Positions 1-7,550 of a DNA stretch of 54,825 nucleotides are shown here, piece after piece (the first letter of the stretch is position 1; the number at the start of each line of letters is the position of its first letter). Location: NCBI GenBank assembly GCA_964343305.1, contig CAYFJO010000022.1, positions 1 to 54,825 of the forward strand. The letters are read 5' to 3'. Source of the stretch: CAYFJO01 sp964343305. Its GTDB lineage: Bacteria; Planctomycetota; Planctomycetia; Pirellulales; Pirellulaceae. Under the pieces are notes generated by a model, which did no database searches, had not been told where the DNA came from, and was given only the letters and a program-made list of their open reading frames with translations. The position numbers and the translations under genes are program-made.

Positions 1-61
1 CACAAGCTTCCGCAGCGACCGCCGCCGCAAGCCAGAACTGAAAGTACTGCGGCGAAAGCAT

Positions 62-193
62 TCAGCGAAGTTCTGGAATTGCCCGGCAATGGTACAGAAC
101 AGGTACTGGTCGGCCAGCATCGTAATGGACCTCATCCGTTGAGATGCCGAGTTGGCCGTGGATTGCTTCCCGACAGTACTTTCTGTACTTCAT
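62..193 (-). CDS. Small ORF coupled to the MazF stop codon, unknown
   Basis: A 43-residue reading frame begins at an ATG that shares one base with the TAA of the upstream toxin gene (TAATG), an arrangement typical of translational coupling. The product starts MKYRKYCREAI and ends CRAIPELR. I recognise no domain and see no signal peptide or membrane segment. It could be a third small component of the toxin-antitoxin operon, a remnant of a longer gene, or chance. Only its position supports it, so confidence is low. Bases 1-61 show no feature I can support. Confidence 0.25.
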   Translation of the reverse strand: MKYRKYCREAIHGQLGISTDEVHYDAGRPVPVLYHCRAIPELR

Positions 194-507
194 TAAGGAA
201 TCTCCATGGCAAACTTAATCGCTTGGTTTACCTCATCCATCTTGTTGTCAGAAAGCTGCGTTATCTTGCGCAGCAACCGAGGTTTTGGCACGGTGAGTAA
301 AACGTCGCAGTTCACATTACAATCCTTTGGCATTCCCTCTGCTTTGGTCAGGGAAACCTCGCAAGGAAGATTGTGCTGGGTGGTCGTAACCTGGGCCACG
401 ACAACTTGATTGCGCACTACGACTGCGGCTGACCTCGTCAGAATCAAGACGGGACGGCGACCAACGGGATGCGGCAAGTCGGCCCACCAAACTTCACCAC
501 GGTCCAT
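193..507 (-). CDS. MazF/PemK-family endoribonuclease toxin
   Basis: A protein of 104 residues with the family's usual length and opening: MDRGEVWWADLP, then GRRPVLILTR, the beta-barrel start of MazF/PemK/Kid toxins. These cut mRNA, often at short sequence motifs, when the antitoxin is depleted. The middle part (QVVVAQVTTT) and the loop before EVSLTKAEGM match the fold. The start ATG lies 2 bases after the stop of the upstream antitoxin gene and is preceded by a GAGGGG ribosome-binding site inside that gene's end, so the pair is one translationally coupled operon. Such pairs are normally autorepressed by the antitoxin-toxin complex. The family call is strong; the cleavage specificity cannot be read from sequence. 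Confidence 0.88.
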   Translation of the reverse strand: MDRGEVWWADLPHPVGRRPVLILTRSAAVVVRNQVVVAQVTTTQHNLPCEVSLTKAEGMPKDCNVNCDVLLTVPKPRLLRKITQLSDNKMDEVNQAIKFAMEIP

Positions 508-509
508 TC

Positions 510-734
510 TTACCCCTCAGGTCCGTCCTCATCCCAAGGATCGTTATCAATGACTTCAGGCGTCAATGCGACGGAAGCCTCAGCCCATTGGCCGTCCGAT
601 TCGTGCGGAAGGGACTGCAGGTCGAGATAATCGATTAAGACGCGTCGGGCAAGATCCGCTGCGTCTTGCCCTTGAGACTTTGCCAATTCGCCCAATTGTT
701 TTTCGTGGATGGGATCGAGATGTATTGAGACCAT
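510..734 (-). CDS. MazF-partner antitoxin, ribbon-helix-helix-like
   Basis: About 74 residues when started at the ATG at 734 (MVSIHLDPIHEKQL), which has a good GAGGAG ribosome-binding site a few bases upstream. A longer start at 770 is possible but has no such site. The N-terminal pattern of a short strand followed by two helices (residues 1-45) resembles ribbon-helix-helix DNA-binding antitoxins. The acidic tail (PEVIDNDPWDEDG) fits a toxin-wrapping segment. It immediately precedes the MazF-like gene, which is the main reason for the call. Its likely roles are to neutralise the toxin and repress its own promoter. Confidence 0.7.
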   Translation of the reverse strand: MVSIHLDPIHEKQLGELAKSQGQDAADLARRVLIDYLDLQSLPHESDGQWAEASVALTPEVIDNDPWDEDGPEG

Positions 735-804
735 GCTTTTCTCCTCATGTAGGATTATATCTGGCCCCAATCCTCAGTGAAACAATGCTTGCCCGTTGGC
801 AGTA

Positions 805-946
805 TCCTAATTGTGTGTTGCTAACTCATTTCTACCGCAGAGAACGCTGAGGGCCGCAGAGGAATTAGGCTATGTTCTCTGCGTCCCTCCGCGTACTCTG
901 CGGTCAATTCCTTTGGGTTGTCGGGGGCAGCAACACACAATTAGGA
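805..946. repeat. Palindromic intergenic element (18-bp perfect arms)
   Basis: TCCTAATTGTGTGTTGCT at 805-822 is the exact reverse complement of 929-946. Between the arms a second inverted repeat is visible, with CCGCAGAG near 836 and CTCTGCGG near 897, so the whole segment can fold into a long nested hairpin. No coding frame is convincing here. It looks like a small non-autonomous repeat of the type scattered between planctomycete genes. Confidence 0.7.
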
Positions 947-1006
947 CACTACCTGCCCGTTCGATCAGATTTCCTCCATTGATTCAAAAACGCGCAAGGG
1001 TATTTG

Positions 1007-1432
1007 CTAGAGGACGCCCAACACCCACCCTGTCAGATACAGCAGGCAAAAGCATATCAAAGAGATCAACGTCGCGCGAAAATACGAGACTTGGATTTCG
1101 TCTCGCAAGAAATAGGCGATCATCCCGATCAAGACCCCCTTCGATATCAGTTGCTCGATTCGTGGGTGCAAGACACTCAGCGGCCACGACAAGACGGCCA
1201 TGGCCACGGCCCCAAAAAACGCACCGCAGAAAACGATCCCGCAGCCCTTGATGATGATGCGTCGCACGTCAACGGAAGTTCCACCCAGTCGAAACACGGC
1301 ATTTCCCACCACACAAGCCGTGTTCAACGCCAACGAGAGAATCAGGAAAATCAGCGGAACGCCCAACAAAATCGCCGCCATTTCCCAACTTGTTGGCAAT
1401 GTCGCCGACGCGAATAACTCGAACTGTCGCAT
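1007..1432 (-). CDS. Small integral membrane protein, unknown
   Basis: 141 residues with about four hydrophobic segments: near residues 18-42 (MAAILLGVPLIFLILSLAL), 60-84 (IIIKGCGIVFCGAFFGAVAM), 98-108 and 118-141 (LISLICFCLLYLTGWVLGVL). It has no signal peptide in the classical sense and no recognisable catalytic motif, so it is probably an inner-membrane protein. It stands alone, with a repeat on its upstream-toxin side and an intergenic stretch on the other. The start at 1432 is the first ATG before the hydrophobic core. I can assign no function. Confidence 0.65.
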   Translation of the reverse strand: MRQFELFASATLPTSWEMAAILLGVPLIFLILSLALNTACVVGNAVFRLGGTSVDVRRIIIKGCGIVFCGAFFGAVAMAVLSWPLSVLHPRIEQLISKGVLIGMIAYFLRDEIQVSYFRATLISLICFCLLYLTGWVLGVL

Positions 1433-1606
1433 GATGGAATCATTGTCCTAACTTGCACAATCGATCGCGCCCCGATGAGGCGCCTCACAGGGAGTTTAGC
1501 TCGCCTTTCGTTGCGCGGCATAAGCTTCCCACTTGCGACTCGCAGTAACCGCCAAGCTGGAAGCTTACCCCACGCTTGATTATCTTGAGGCGGTTTTAAA
1601 ACGTAG

Positions 1607-1631
1607 GGCAAGCGTCCTCGCTTGCCTTTTT
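1607..1631 (+). terminator. Hairpin with T-run, terminator-like
   Basis: GGCAAGCG, a four-base loop, then CGCTTGCC and five T residues. The shape is that of a rho-independent terminator reading to the right, but no plus-strand gene ends nearby. It may therefore be a dispersed repeat instead. Confidence 0.35.
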
Positions 1632-1854
1632 CCACGATCACTCGCGTTGGTCCACCCGCCCGATCTATGCGTGTGCATCGTCCACCCGCATAGATCGCAA
1701 TTCGTTATGCAAGTGTTGCGTCGTTGACGAGCGAGTGAAGTTCCCGTTGCCCAAGCCACTGCGTTCGCTGGCAAAGCAGGACAGCCATGCCTAGCTTGCA
1801 GCTAATCGCGCGATCCCGAAAAGCAAGAAGTAGGACGATTTTTCAATCCGTCTT

Positions 1855-1875
1855 GGACGGTTTGGAAAACCGTCC
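1855..1875 (-). terminator. Hairpin just after the UbiA-family gene
   Basis: A 9-bp stem (GGACGGTTT with AAACCGTCC) lies three bases beyond the stop of the prenyltransferase gene. It is in the right position to end that transcript, though there is no clear T-run on the minus strand. Similar sequence just before it (1832-1853) suggests the hairpin is part of a repeat. Confidence 0.35.
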
Positions 1876-1877
1876 TA

Positions 1878-2771
1878 CTAGAAAACCAACTCACGCGCAA
1901 CTGCAATGATCCAGACGAAGATCATCATGTGGTAGTAGTACGCCGGACGAACACGCGTCGCGCCGATCACAAACAGCACGAGCAACGCGATTCCGGGATA
2001 GACAACCAATGGATACGCGTTGGTGGCCGCAACAACTGTCGCAATGACACCGACCGCGGTGACGAGAATCTTGGTGAATAGAAATCCACAAGTGTTGGGA
2101 ATTGTGCGAATGCCAGCCTGCCGGTCACCATCAACGTCCCGCATGTCCCAGAAGATTTCGATCATCAAGGCAATCAGATAGACAAAAGCGAAATGCACGG
2201 CATCCAACGACGACATCGATCCACGCCATGTCGCCGGGCTGATCGCAACCGGCATCGCCCAAAAGAATCCAGCAGAGAATAGGTTCTTCAACAAAAACAT
2301 ATCCTTCACGCGAAAACCAAACGCCCGCCGACTGCTGTACAAGAAGCCCGCCAAAGCCACGACAACGAAGAGCCCAAGTGCTGTCGGATACAACCAAAGC
2401 CAGCAGAGCGGCAATATTGCCAATACTGACGCGGCCACATACGTATTGCGCACTGACTGAGGGCTAATCTCTTCGCCCTTGCGCGACTTCATGTCCTCTT
2501 CGGTGTCGGTAGCCTTATTGAAAAGGTAGGCGAACGCAATCACGCAAGCCACAGAAAACGCAACGACAATCGTATCAAGCGATACATGGCCCAAGGACCA
2601 TTCCAGGCTATGAATCACCAGAAGAAGGGAGAGCACAATGATGTGCATGCGGTACTTAAGGATGAATGTCATCACGGGCTGGGCAACACTGTCGATGCTT
2701 TGTGTGCCACTGGCTCTGCCAGTGAAGTTTGTTGTTCCGTCTCCATCGAGGATCAAAACCCGTTCTCCCAT
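1878..2771 (-). CDS. UbiA-family prenyltransferase, membrane protein
   Basis: A hydrophobic protein of up to 297 residues with several membrane helices. Both aspartate-rich motifs expected of UbiA prenyltransferases are visible in variant form: NKATDTEEDMKSR after the second helix, and DMRDVDGDRQAGIRT in the middle. They bind the Mg-diphosphate of a polyprenyl donor. The family attaches prenyl chains to aromatic or other acceptors in quinone, haem or lipid pathways; the acceptor cannot be told here. The first 33 codons read through a dispersed palindrome, so the true start may be the ATG at 2672 (MTFILKYRMHI), giving 264 residues. Neither start has a strong ribosome-binding site. There is no co-transcribed partner. 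Confidence 0.82.
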   Translation of the reverse strand: MGERVLILDGDGTTNFTGRASGTQSIDSVAQPVMTFILKYRMHIIVLSLLLVIHSLEWSLGHVSLDTIVVAFSVACVIAFAYLFNKATDTEEDMKSRKGEEISPQSVRNTYVAASVLAILPLCWLWLYPTALGLFVVVALAGFLYSSRRAFGFRVKDMFLLKNLFSAGFFWAMPVAISPATWRGSMSSLDAVHFAFVYLIALMIEIFWDMRDVDGDRQAGIRTIPNTCGFLFTKILVTAVGVIATVVAATNAYPLVVYPGIALLVLFVIGATRVRPAYYYHMMIFVWIIAVARELVF

Positions 2772-2806
2772 TTCTGAACGAACACTGGCAAAGCCAGTGG
2801 CACACA
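2706..2806. repeat. Two copies of the CACTGGC palindrome
   Basis: CACTGGCTCTGCCAGTG near 2708 and CACTGGCAAAGCCAGTG near 2784 are each self-complementary and also match each other. The pair overlaps the possible N-terminus of the prenyltransferase gene. This is a dispersed-repeat signature and argues against the longer start of that gene. Confidence 0.6.
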
Positions 2807-3002
2807 GACATTCGGGGTCCCAATCAAAGGAGGAGACGGAGGTCTTTGTATATTGTAGGCGGTTTGGAATGTCCGCATCCCTCGGTTAACGGCAAGCCGA
2901 GGCGCAACCAAATGTTCGCATGAAGACAAGAAATCCACGACTAGTAATACGAGGACATTTTAAACTGGGGGCGGCATAGAAATCGACCTTTTTCGACCCG
3001 CA

Positions 3003-3641
3003 TTACTTTTGGAACTCCGCCCGAAAAACGCTCTCGTCATGCAATCGCATCCGTCGCTCGAAATGAGTCCGGTAGTCCAGGTCGTGTTCGGGCGTGTTGA
3101 CATCGACTTCGATTGGGCCGGCGAGATTCGTGACCTGTTGGATCAGTTCAAGGCTGGATTCGAAATACTCTTCGACATCCGTCCAAAAGTGAAGTTTGCC
3201 GTTTTGCTCCAGCACTCGCACCACTTCACACAAGAACGTCTCGTTCATGATCCGGCGTTTGCGATGACGCTTCTTCCACCAAGGATCGGGAAAGTACACG
3301 TGGACGGCGGCGATGCTTTCGTCGGCGAGAAACTCAAAACAGAATCGCTGGGCATCGCCATGAATCATGACGGCATTGTCGCGATCGTTGCGAGCAAGCT
3401 TGGCGGCGGCGAAACGGGCGTACTTTTCGGAGATTTCGATGCCAAGAAAATTGTGGCCTGGCATCGTCTCAGAAGCGCTCGCCATGAACAATCCTTTGCC
3501 GCTGCCGACCTCGACTTCAAACGGTGCCGGGCGAGCGAACAACGAATCGATGTCCAGTGGCGGTTGCAAGTCGTCGAGCGTGAGCAGGTGTCGACTTAGA
3601 TCGAGCGAAGGATCAATCTTGCGGAGTGCGCGACGGCCCAT
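3003..3641 (-). CDS. trmB: tRNA (guanine-N7-)-methyltransferase
   Basis: 212 residues, the usual TrmB length. It methylates guanosine 46 of the tRNA variable loop using S-adenosylmethionine. The SAM-binding motif EVEVGSGKG lies near residues 43-51, NFLGIEISEKY follows as motif II, and the diagnostic VYFPDPWWKKRHRKRR stretch is near 115-130. The C-terminal FERRMRLHDESVF segment is also typical. The gene follows the FabZ-like gene by 43 bases on the same strand and may share its transcript. The start ATG gives MGRRALRK and no shorter start would keep the family N-terminus. The assignment is secure. Confidence 0.95.
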   Translation of the reverse strand: MGRRALRKIDPSLDLSRHLLTLDDLQPPLDIDSLFARPAPFEVEVGSGKGLFMASASETMPGHNFLGIEISEKYARFAAAKLARNDRDNAVMIHGDAQRFCFEFLADESIAAVHVYFPDPWWKKRHRKRRIMNETFLCEVVRVLEQNGKLHFWTDVEEYFESSLELIQQVTNLAGPIEVDVNTPEHDLDYRTHFERRMRLHDESVFRAEFQK

Positions 3642-3684
3642 GACGATGGTCGACGGACAAGACTGTCCGTTTTACAGGAAATGC

Positions 3685-4206
3685 TTATGAGGAATCGCTG
3701 TCCTGCCCTTTTAACGCTTCGACCGGCAACGCAATCCCTTTGATCTCTCCCTCGACGACGATCTTTTCGTTCACAATCCCCTGGAATTCGCAGACCATCA
3801 TTCGACTCGGACGAATCTTCGTTAGCTTGCACATCACGATCAGTCGACAAGGTGGAACGACGATGCCACGAAATCGCACATCTTCGAGACCGCCAAAACC
3901 GATCACCTTGCCCGGCATCAAGTTTCCCTTTTGGACGAAGAAACTGGCCAGTTGGGCGGCGGCTTCGCACATGATGACTCCCGGCATCAGCGGCATATCG
4001 GGCATGTGGCCTCGGACCCAGAATTCGTCGTCGGCGATGTCTTTGTAGCCGACACAGGTGTTGTCGTCTTGGTTGTGCAAGACGATCGCCGTCAACTGCT
4101 CCATCTCGTGGCGCTGCAGGTTGTATTTCCGGATCTCATTGATGTCCGCAATGACGTTGTCGAAATCAACTTGGTCCAGGTCGACGATGAACGGTTTTTC
4201 GGGCAC
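3685..4206 (-). CDS. FabZ-like beta-hydroxyacyl-ACP dehydratase
   Basis: A hot-dog-fold protein of 173 residues when started at the GTG at 4206 (VPEKPFIVDLDQVDF), preceded by an AGAG-type ribosome-binding site. The upstream in-frame ATG at 4335 would overlap the small gene before it. The FabZ active-site motif is clear: RGHMPDMPLMPGVIMCEAAAQ, with catalytic His67 and Glu81 fourteen residues apart as in FabZ. The protein would dehydrate 3-hydroxyacyl-ACP in fatty-acid or related acyl-chain synthesis. It is longer than classical FabZ by an N-terminal segment, a form common in this phylum, so the exact acyl substrate is open. It sits between the tiny basic gene and trmB on one strand. Confidence 0.85.
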   Translation of the reverse strand: MPEKPFIVDLDQVDFDNVIADINEIRKYNLQRHEMEQLTAIVLHNQDDNTCVGYKDIADDEFWVRGHMPDMPLMPGVIMCEAAAQLASFFVQKGNLMPGKVIGFGGLEDVRFRGIVVPPCRLIVMCKLTKIRPSRMMVCEFQGIVNEKIVVEGEIKGIALPVEALKGQDSDSS

Positions 4207-4291
4207 GCTAAAGTCTCTGGGAACAACAAATCTAGCAGCCCGGCTATTCAAAACGGCCGGGCTGCTGGAACAGAATTCGATTTTCGCGGCA

Positions 4292-4390
4292 TCAAGTGCG
4301 GAGTTTCTTCCGTCGCTGTTTGCGACGTTTGGCACTCGCCGGACGTTTGCCGTGATTGGCTTTTTTTACTTTGTGTTGGGGTTTTGCCAT
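4292..4390 (-). CDS. Tiny basic protein, bL37-like candidate ribosomal protein
   Basis: A 32-residue frame, MAKPQHKVKKANHGKRP followed by ASAKRRKQRRKKLRT, with GGA eight bases before the ATG. About half the residues are Lys or Arg and there are no acidic residues. The core KKANHGKRP resembles, from memory, the end of the short actinobacterial ribosomal protein bL37. This protein carries an added basic tail. Its size, charge and position upstream of fabZ-like and trmB fit a ribosome-associated peptide. It is short enough to be missed by length-limited gene callers. The reading frame is well supported by its composition; the family assignment is tentative. Confidence 0.65.
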   Translation of the reverse strand: MAKPQHKVKKANHGKRPASAKRRKQRRKKLRT

Positions 4391-4509
4391 GAGCACATTC
4401 CAATATTTTCGGACGTTTTTTCGTAATCCCTGAGGATATCAGCAATTTCCCACTTTGAGAACCGCAGCAGCGTAAGGGTAATGTCCTCTTGGTGTGTTGG
4501 CCTGAACCA

Positions 4510-4541
4510 GACTTCCGAAGTTTCGGAAAACTTCGGAAGTC
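4510..4541. repeat. 13-bp stem hairpin repeat
   Basis: GACTTCCGAAGTT at 4510-4522 pairs exactly with AACTTCGGAAGTC at 4529-4541. It stands between the MMPL gene end and the small basic gene, both on the minus strand. It is a terminator-like or dispersed-repeat palindrome without a clear T-run. Confidence 0.55.
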
Positions 4542-4604
4542 TATAACTCAGAATTAGGACACTTCCGGCATAAGAGGTGCGGGTTCGGCAAAGTTTTCGG
4601 CCCA

Positions 4605-7457
4605 TCAAGCAGCCATTCGACGGCGACTGCGGCGGCGAACAACCGTTGTGTTGCCCGCTGGTTGTTCGTCGAATTGGGCGGTAATCGCTTCCTCAAGCGC
4701 TTCCTCTTCATACATTTCGGCAGATGACAAGTCGGCATCGCTATCGGCCAAATCTTCAGCCGTCGCATCACGATCGTCATCGGTGGGACGGTTTCGTGTC
4801 ATCAGCGCCAGCAAGGCTGGCAGAATGAGGATCGACGTGCCCAGGCAACAAAACACGCCGATCGTCAGAACCTGTCCCAGGCTCCGCAGTCCTTGGTGGC
4901 TGGCGAACATCATCGTCCCAAAACCAATCATGGTCGTGGCGGACGTGATCAACACGGCCGTCGCGGTGGAACTGCTCAATCGGTACTTTCCCGTCTGCCT
5001 CCGAAAGTCGTGTACCACATGGACACCATCGTCGATGCCGATCCCCAGGATCAACGGCAGCACGATCATGTTCGCCGGATTGAGCGGGATGTCCAACAAT
5101 CCCAAAATGCCGAACAACTGCAACGTACCCAAACCCATGGGCAACAGCGCCAGCAGCGCGAGTTGCAAGTTGCGAAAGTCCAGCACCAATACGATGGCAA
5201 CCAACAACAACGAATAGATCGCGGCGTGAAAATAGCTTTGCTGCATCTGCCGCGATGCGTAAAACGTCTGTACCGGATGCCCCGTGACTTTGGGGTCCAC
5301 CGATTCAAGCTCCGCGACGAATTGTTCGAGTTGATCCATGTCCCAGATGTTACTGCGAGCGTAGACCTTGAGCAGATGCCGGTTGGACTTGCCAACGAAT
5401 CGCTTTCGCAAACCTTCCGGCAAGTCCCAAAGTTGCGGCGGCGTGGGGTCGGCAATGCGGGCCAACGATTGCAAACGTCGCAACAATTCGATACAGGTCA
5501 CCTGCTGGTAGGCTGAAATCCGCTCGTAGTATTCGCGCGGCGTGAGTTGTTTCAATCGTTTTTGCAAATCGGCGACCAACGCGGCGACAGGTTGGTCTTC
5601 GGATCGTTTGCTCAAATGTCCGGCGAGATCGGACAACGAATGCGACAATTGATCGGGCGCGGCGATGGGAATCACGGGTGGTTGTTCGGGAAGTTGCTGC
5701 AACCGTTTTGAGGCGCTGCGAATCAGACTGGTTTTCGTCGGCGTCGATTCGGGCAACAGTGACACGATTTCTTCTGTTCGGTCAACGGTTTCGAGTTTCT
5801 CGAATTGTTCCTTGAGTTGTCGCAATCCTTCCGGACTGTCGGCGATTGACAAGCCGAACCAGACGCTGCGGTCGCTCTTGGCGATCAAGCGACGTTCCCA
5901 TTGGACGCTTTCGATTTGCGTCGGCTGCATGTTCAAAAGATTGTGGTCGTACCGCAGCCAAAATGCACCACAAGCGAGCATGGCCGTAAAACAAAGCGAC
6001 ACCATCAACACGAACTGCGGAAGCCTCAGGATGGACTGCAGCACCGTGTCGATCGGGATCGGTGCGGGGATTTCTTCTTCACGAACGCCTTTGTCCGCCA
6101 ATTGGATCATCGCAGGCAGGACCACCAGCGCAGCGACAATGCACAACAAGATCCCGCCGCCAGCGATGATGCCCAGTTCCGCGATGCCGGTAAAATCGGT
6201 CAGTGCGGCGGTTGAAAAAGCTAGTGCCGTTGTGATTCCCCCGGTGATGATGCCCGGCCCGACGCTGGATGCGGTTTGCACCAACGCGGTCTCACTCTCG
6301 TGAATCGTGCGCCTCAATTGCAGGTAACGAGCGACATAGTGGATACCGAAGTCGATGCCAAGGCCGATCAGGATCACGCCAAACGACACGCTGAGGATGT
6401 TCAAATGTCCGACCGCCAACGTGACGTAACCGAACGACCAGGCGATGGCGAGGATCAACGCCGTGACGGTCATCATCGGATGGCGCACACCGCCGAACCC
6501 GGCCACAAATAGACAGGCGACGCCAATCAAACTCAAGATGCTGGCACGCACCATATCGGCCTGACTAGATTGCATTTCGTCGTTTTCGAGGACCGGCATC
6601 CCAGTCAGTCCCACACGAACATCGGGATGTTGATTTCCAGCGGTGTGCAGCAATTCTCTGAGGCGTTGGATCGCTCCACTGCCCTGCACAAACTGGTCCT
6701 TGCTGCGGGCAATTCTCAGCAACACAAATCCCATGCTGCCGTCGTGGTTCAAGAGATACTCACTGTCGAACCGGCGCAGCCCTTCGACCATGCGATCGGC
6801 ATCGGGCCACAGCGAGATCTGCGCCGGCACATCAGAAATGGCGGCAGAGAGTCGCTGAGCGATGAGCTGTGCGTGCGCAACGGCACCTCGGTTTTCAGCC
6901 GCGCTGCCGGCTTGTTCTCCAAAGAGCTTGCGGGAGGAAAGTCGAGCGTTGACGGACTGAATTTGCTTGTGCACGTCCAGCATACTCCAGCTTCCCCGCG
7001 AAATCGGATCGACTTGCTGGAGAAACTGGTCAATTTCCTTGAGTTTTTCCTCGGTCAGAAAATGCAACGCCTTGGCTTTAATGGTGTCCAGCTCTCTCTT
7101 GTAGAGCACGTTTTCGAAGTAGCTGGGCTCGCGTGCGATGGCTTTGGCGATGGCATCGATCACCGGCACGACGGAGTCGCGATGACCGCCTTCGACGATG
7201 ACCACCACGTCGTCTTCGTTGCCAAATTCTTCCAGATACGCGAGCCATCGTTTGTTGTAGTGACTGGCCGGGTTCAACAGATCAAGGCGGCTGGCATGAA
7301 ACTGCATGAACCGCGCGGTGGCGGCCGTGCAAACCACCGCCAGCACGACTGCGGTGCCGACAAAGAACCACGGAAAGCGCACCACCAAACGGGTCACGAG
7401 CTCCAATGGGCGCGCAAGATAAGAGGGCTCGTTCTGCGGCATCCCTTCCGCCGACAT
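4605..7457 (-). CDS. MMPL/RND-superfamily exporter
   Basis: 950 residues in the duplicated RND layout. One membrane helix near residues 28-48 is followed by a large extracytoplasmic loop (about 50-300) and a block of five helices (about 305-450). A second lone helix (about 485-510), a second loop and a second five-helix block (about 755-900) complete the repeat. The signature GLGIDFGIHY in the first block and GIGIDDGVHV in the second carry the charged residues expected for proton coupling. Such pumps export lipids, hopanoids or drugs; its length is near the hopanoid-transport HpnN group, but the cargo is not readable. The C-terminal tail is acidic and ends RRRSRRRMAA, probably cytoplasmic. 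A second ATG at codon 6 is an alternative start. The alcohol dehydrogenase gene lies upstream on the same strand, 93 bases away. Confidence 0.88.
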   Translation of the reverse strand: MSAEGMPQNEPSYLARPLELVTRLVVRFPWFFVGTAVVLAVVCTAATARFMQFHASRLDLLNPASHYNKRWLAYLEEFGNEDDVVVIVEGGHRDSVVPVIDAIAKAIAREPSYFENVLYKRELDTIKAKALHFLTEEKLKEIDQFLQQVDPISRGSWSMLDVHKQIQSVNARLSSRKLFGEQAGSAAENRGAVAHAQLIAQRLSAAISDVPAQISLWPDADRMVEGLRRFDSEYLLNHDGSMGFVLLRIARSKDQFVQGSGAIQRLRELLHTAGNQHPDVRVGLTGMPVLENDEMQSSQADMVRASILSLIGVACLFVAGFGGVRHPMMTVTALILAIAWSFGYVTLAVGHLNILSVSFGVILIGLGIDFGIHYVARYLQLRRTIHESETALVQTASSVGPGIITGGITTALAFSTAALTDFTGIAELGIIAGGGILLCIVAALVVLPAMIQLADKGVREEEIPAPIPIDTVLQSILRLPQFVLMVSLCFTAMLACGAFWLRYDHNLLNMQPTQIESVQWERRLIAKSDRSVWFGLSIADSPEGLRQLKEQFEKLETVDRTEEIVSLLPESTPTKTSLIRSASKRLQQLPEQPPVIPIAAPDQLSHSLSDLAGHLSKRSEDQPVAALVADLQKRLKQLTPREYYERISAYQQVTCIELLRRLQSLARIADPTPPQLWDLPEGLRKRFVGKSNRHLLKVYARSNIWDMDQLEQFVAELESVDPKVTGHPVQTFYASRQMQQSYFHAAIYSLLLVAIVLVLDFRNLQLALLALLPMGLGTLQLFGILGLLDIPLNPANMIVLPLILGIGIDDGVHVVHDFRRQTGKYRLSSSTATAVLITSATTMIGFGTMMFASHQGLRSLGQVLTIGVFCCLGTSILILPALLALMTRNRPTDDDRDATAEDLADSDADLSSAEMYEEEALEEAITAQFDEQPAGNTTVVRRRSRRRMAA

Positions 7458-7550
7458 CCAACTTCCTTGTTTCGCGCGAAAGCGGAACGATTTCCACTTG
7501 CGGGAAGAGAATTCTACCGCCCCCCAGCAGCACCAACAATACGAATCGAT

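Larger units (their letters stand above)
1433..1877. other. Intergenic stretch with two hairpins
   Basis: No convincing gene. It contains an 8-bp perfect hairpin with a T-run at 1607-1631 and a GGACGGTTT/AAACCGTCC hairpin at 1855-1875. The region around 1655-1695 also holds a short inverted pair, GATCTATGCG and CGCATAGATC. Such hairpin clusters are common between convergent or tandem genes in this group of bacteria. Confidence 0.5.
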
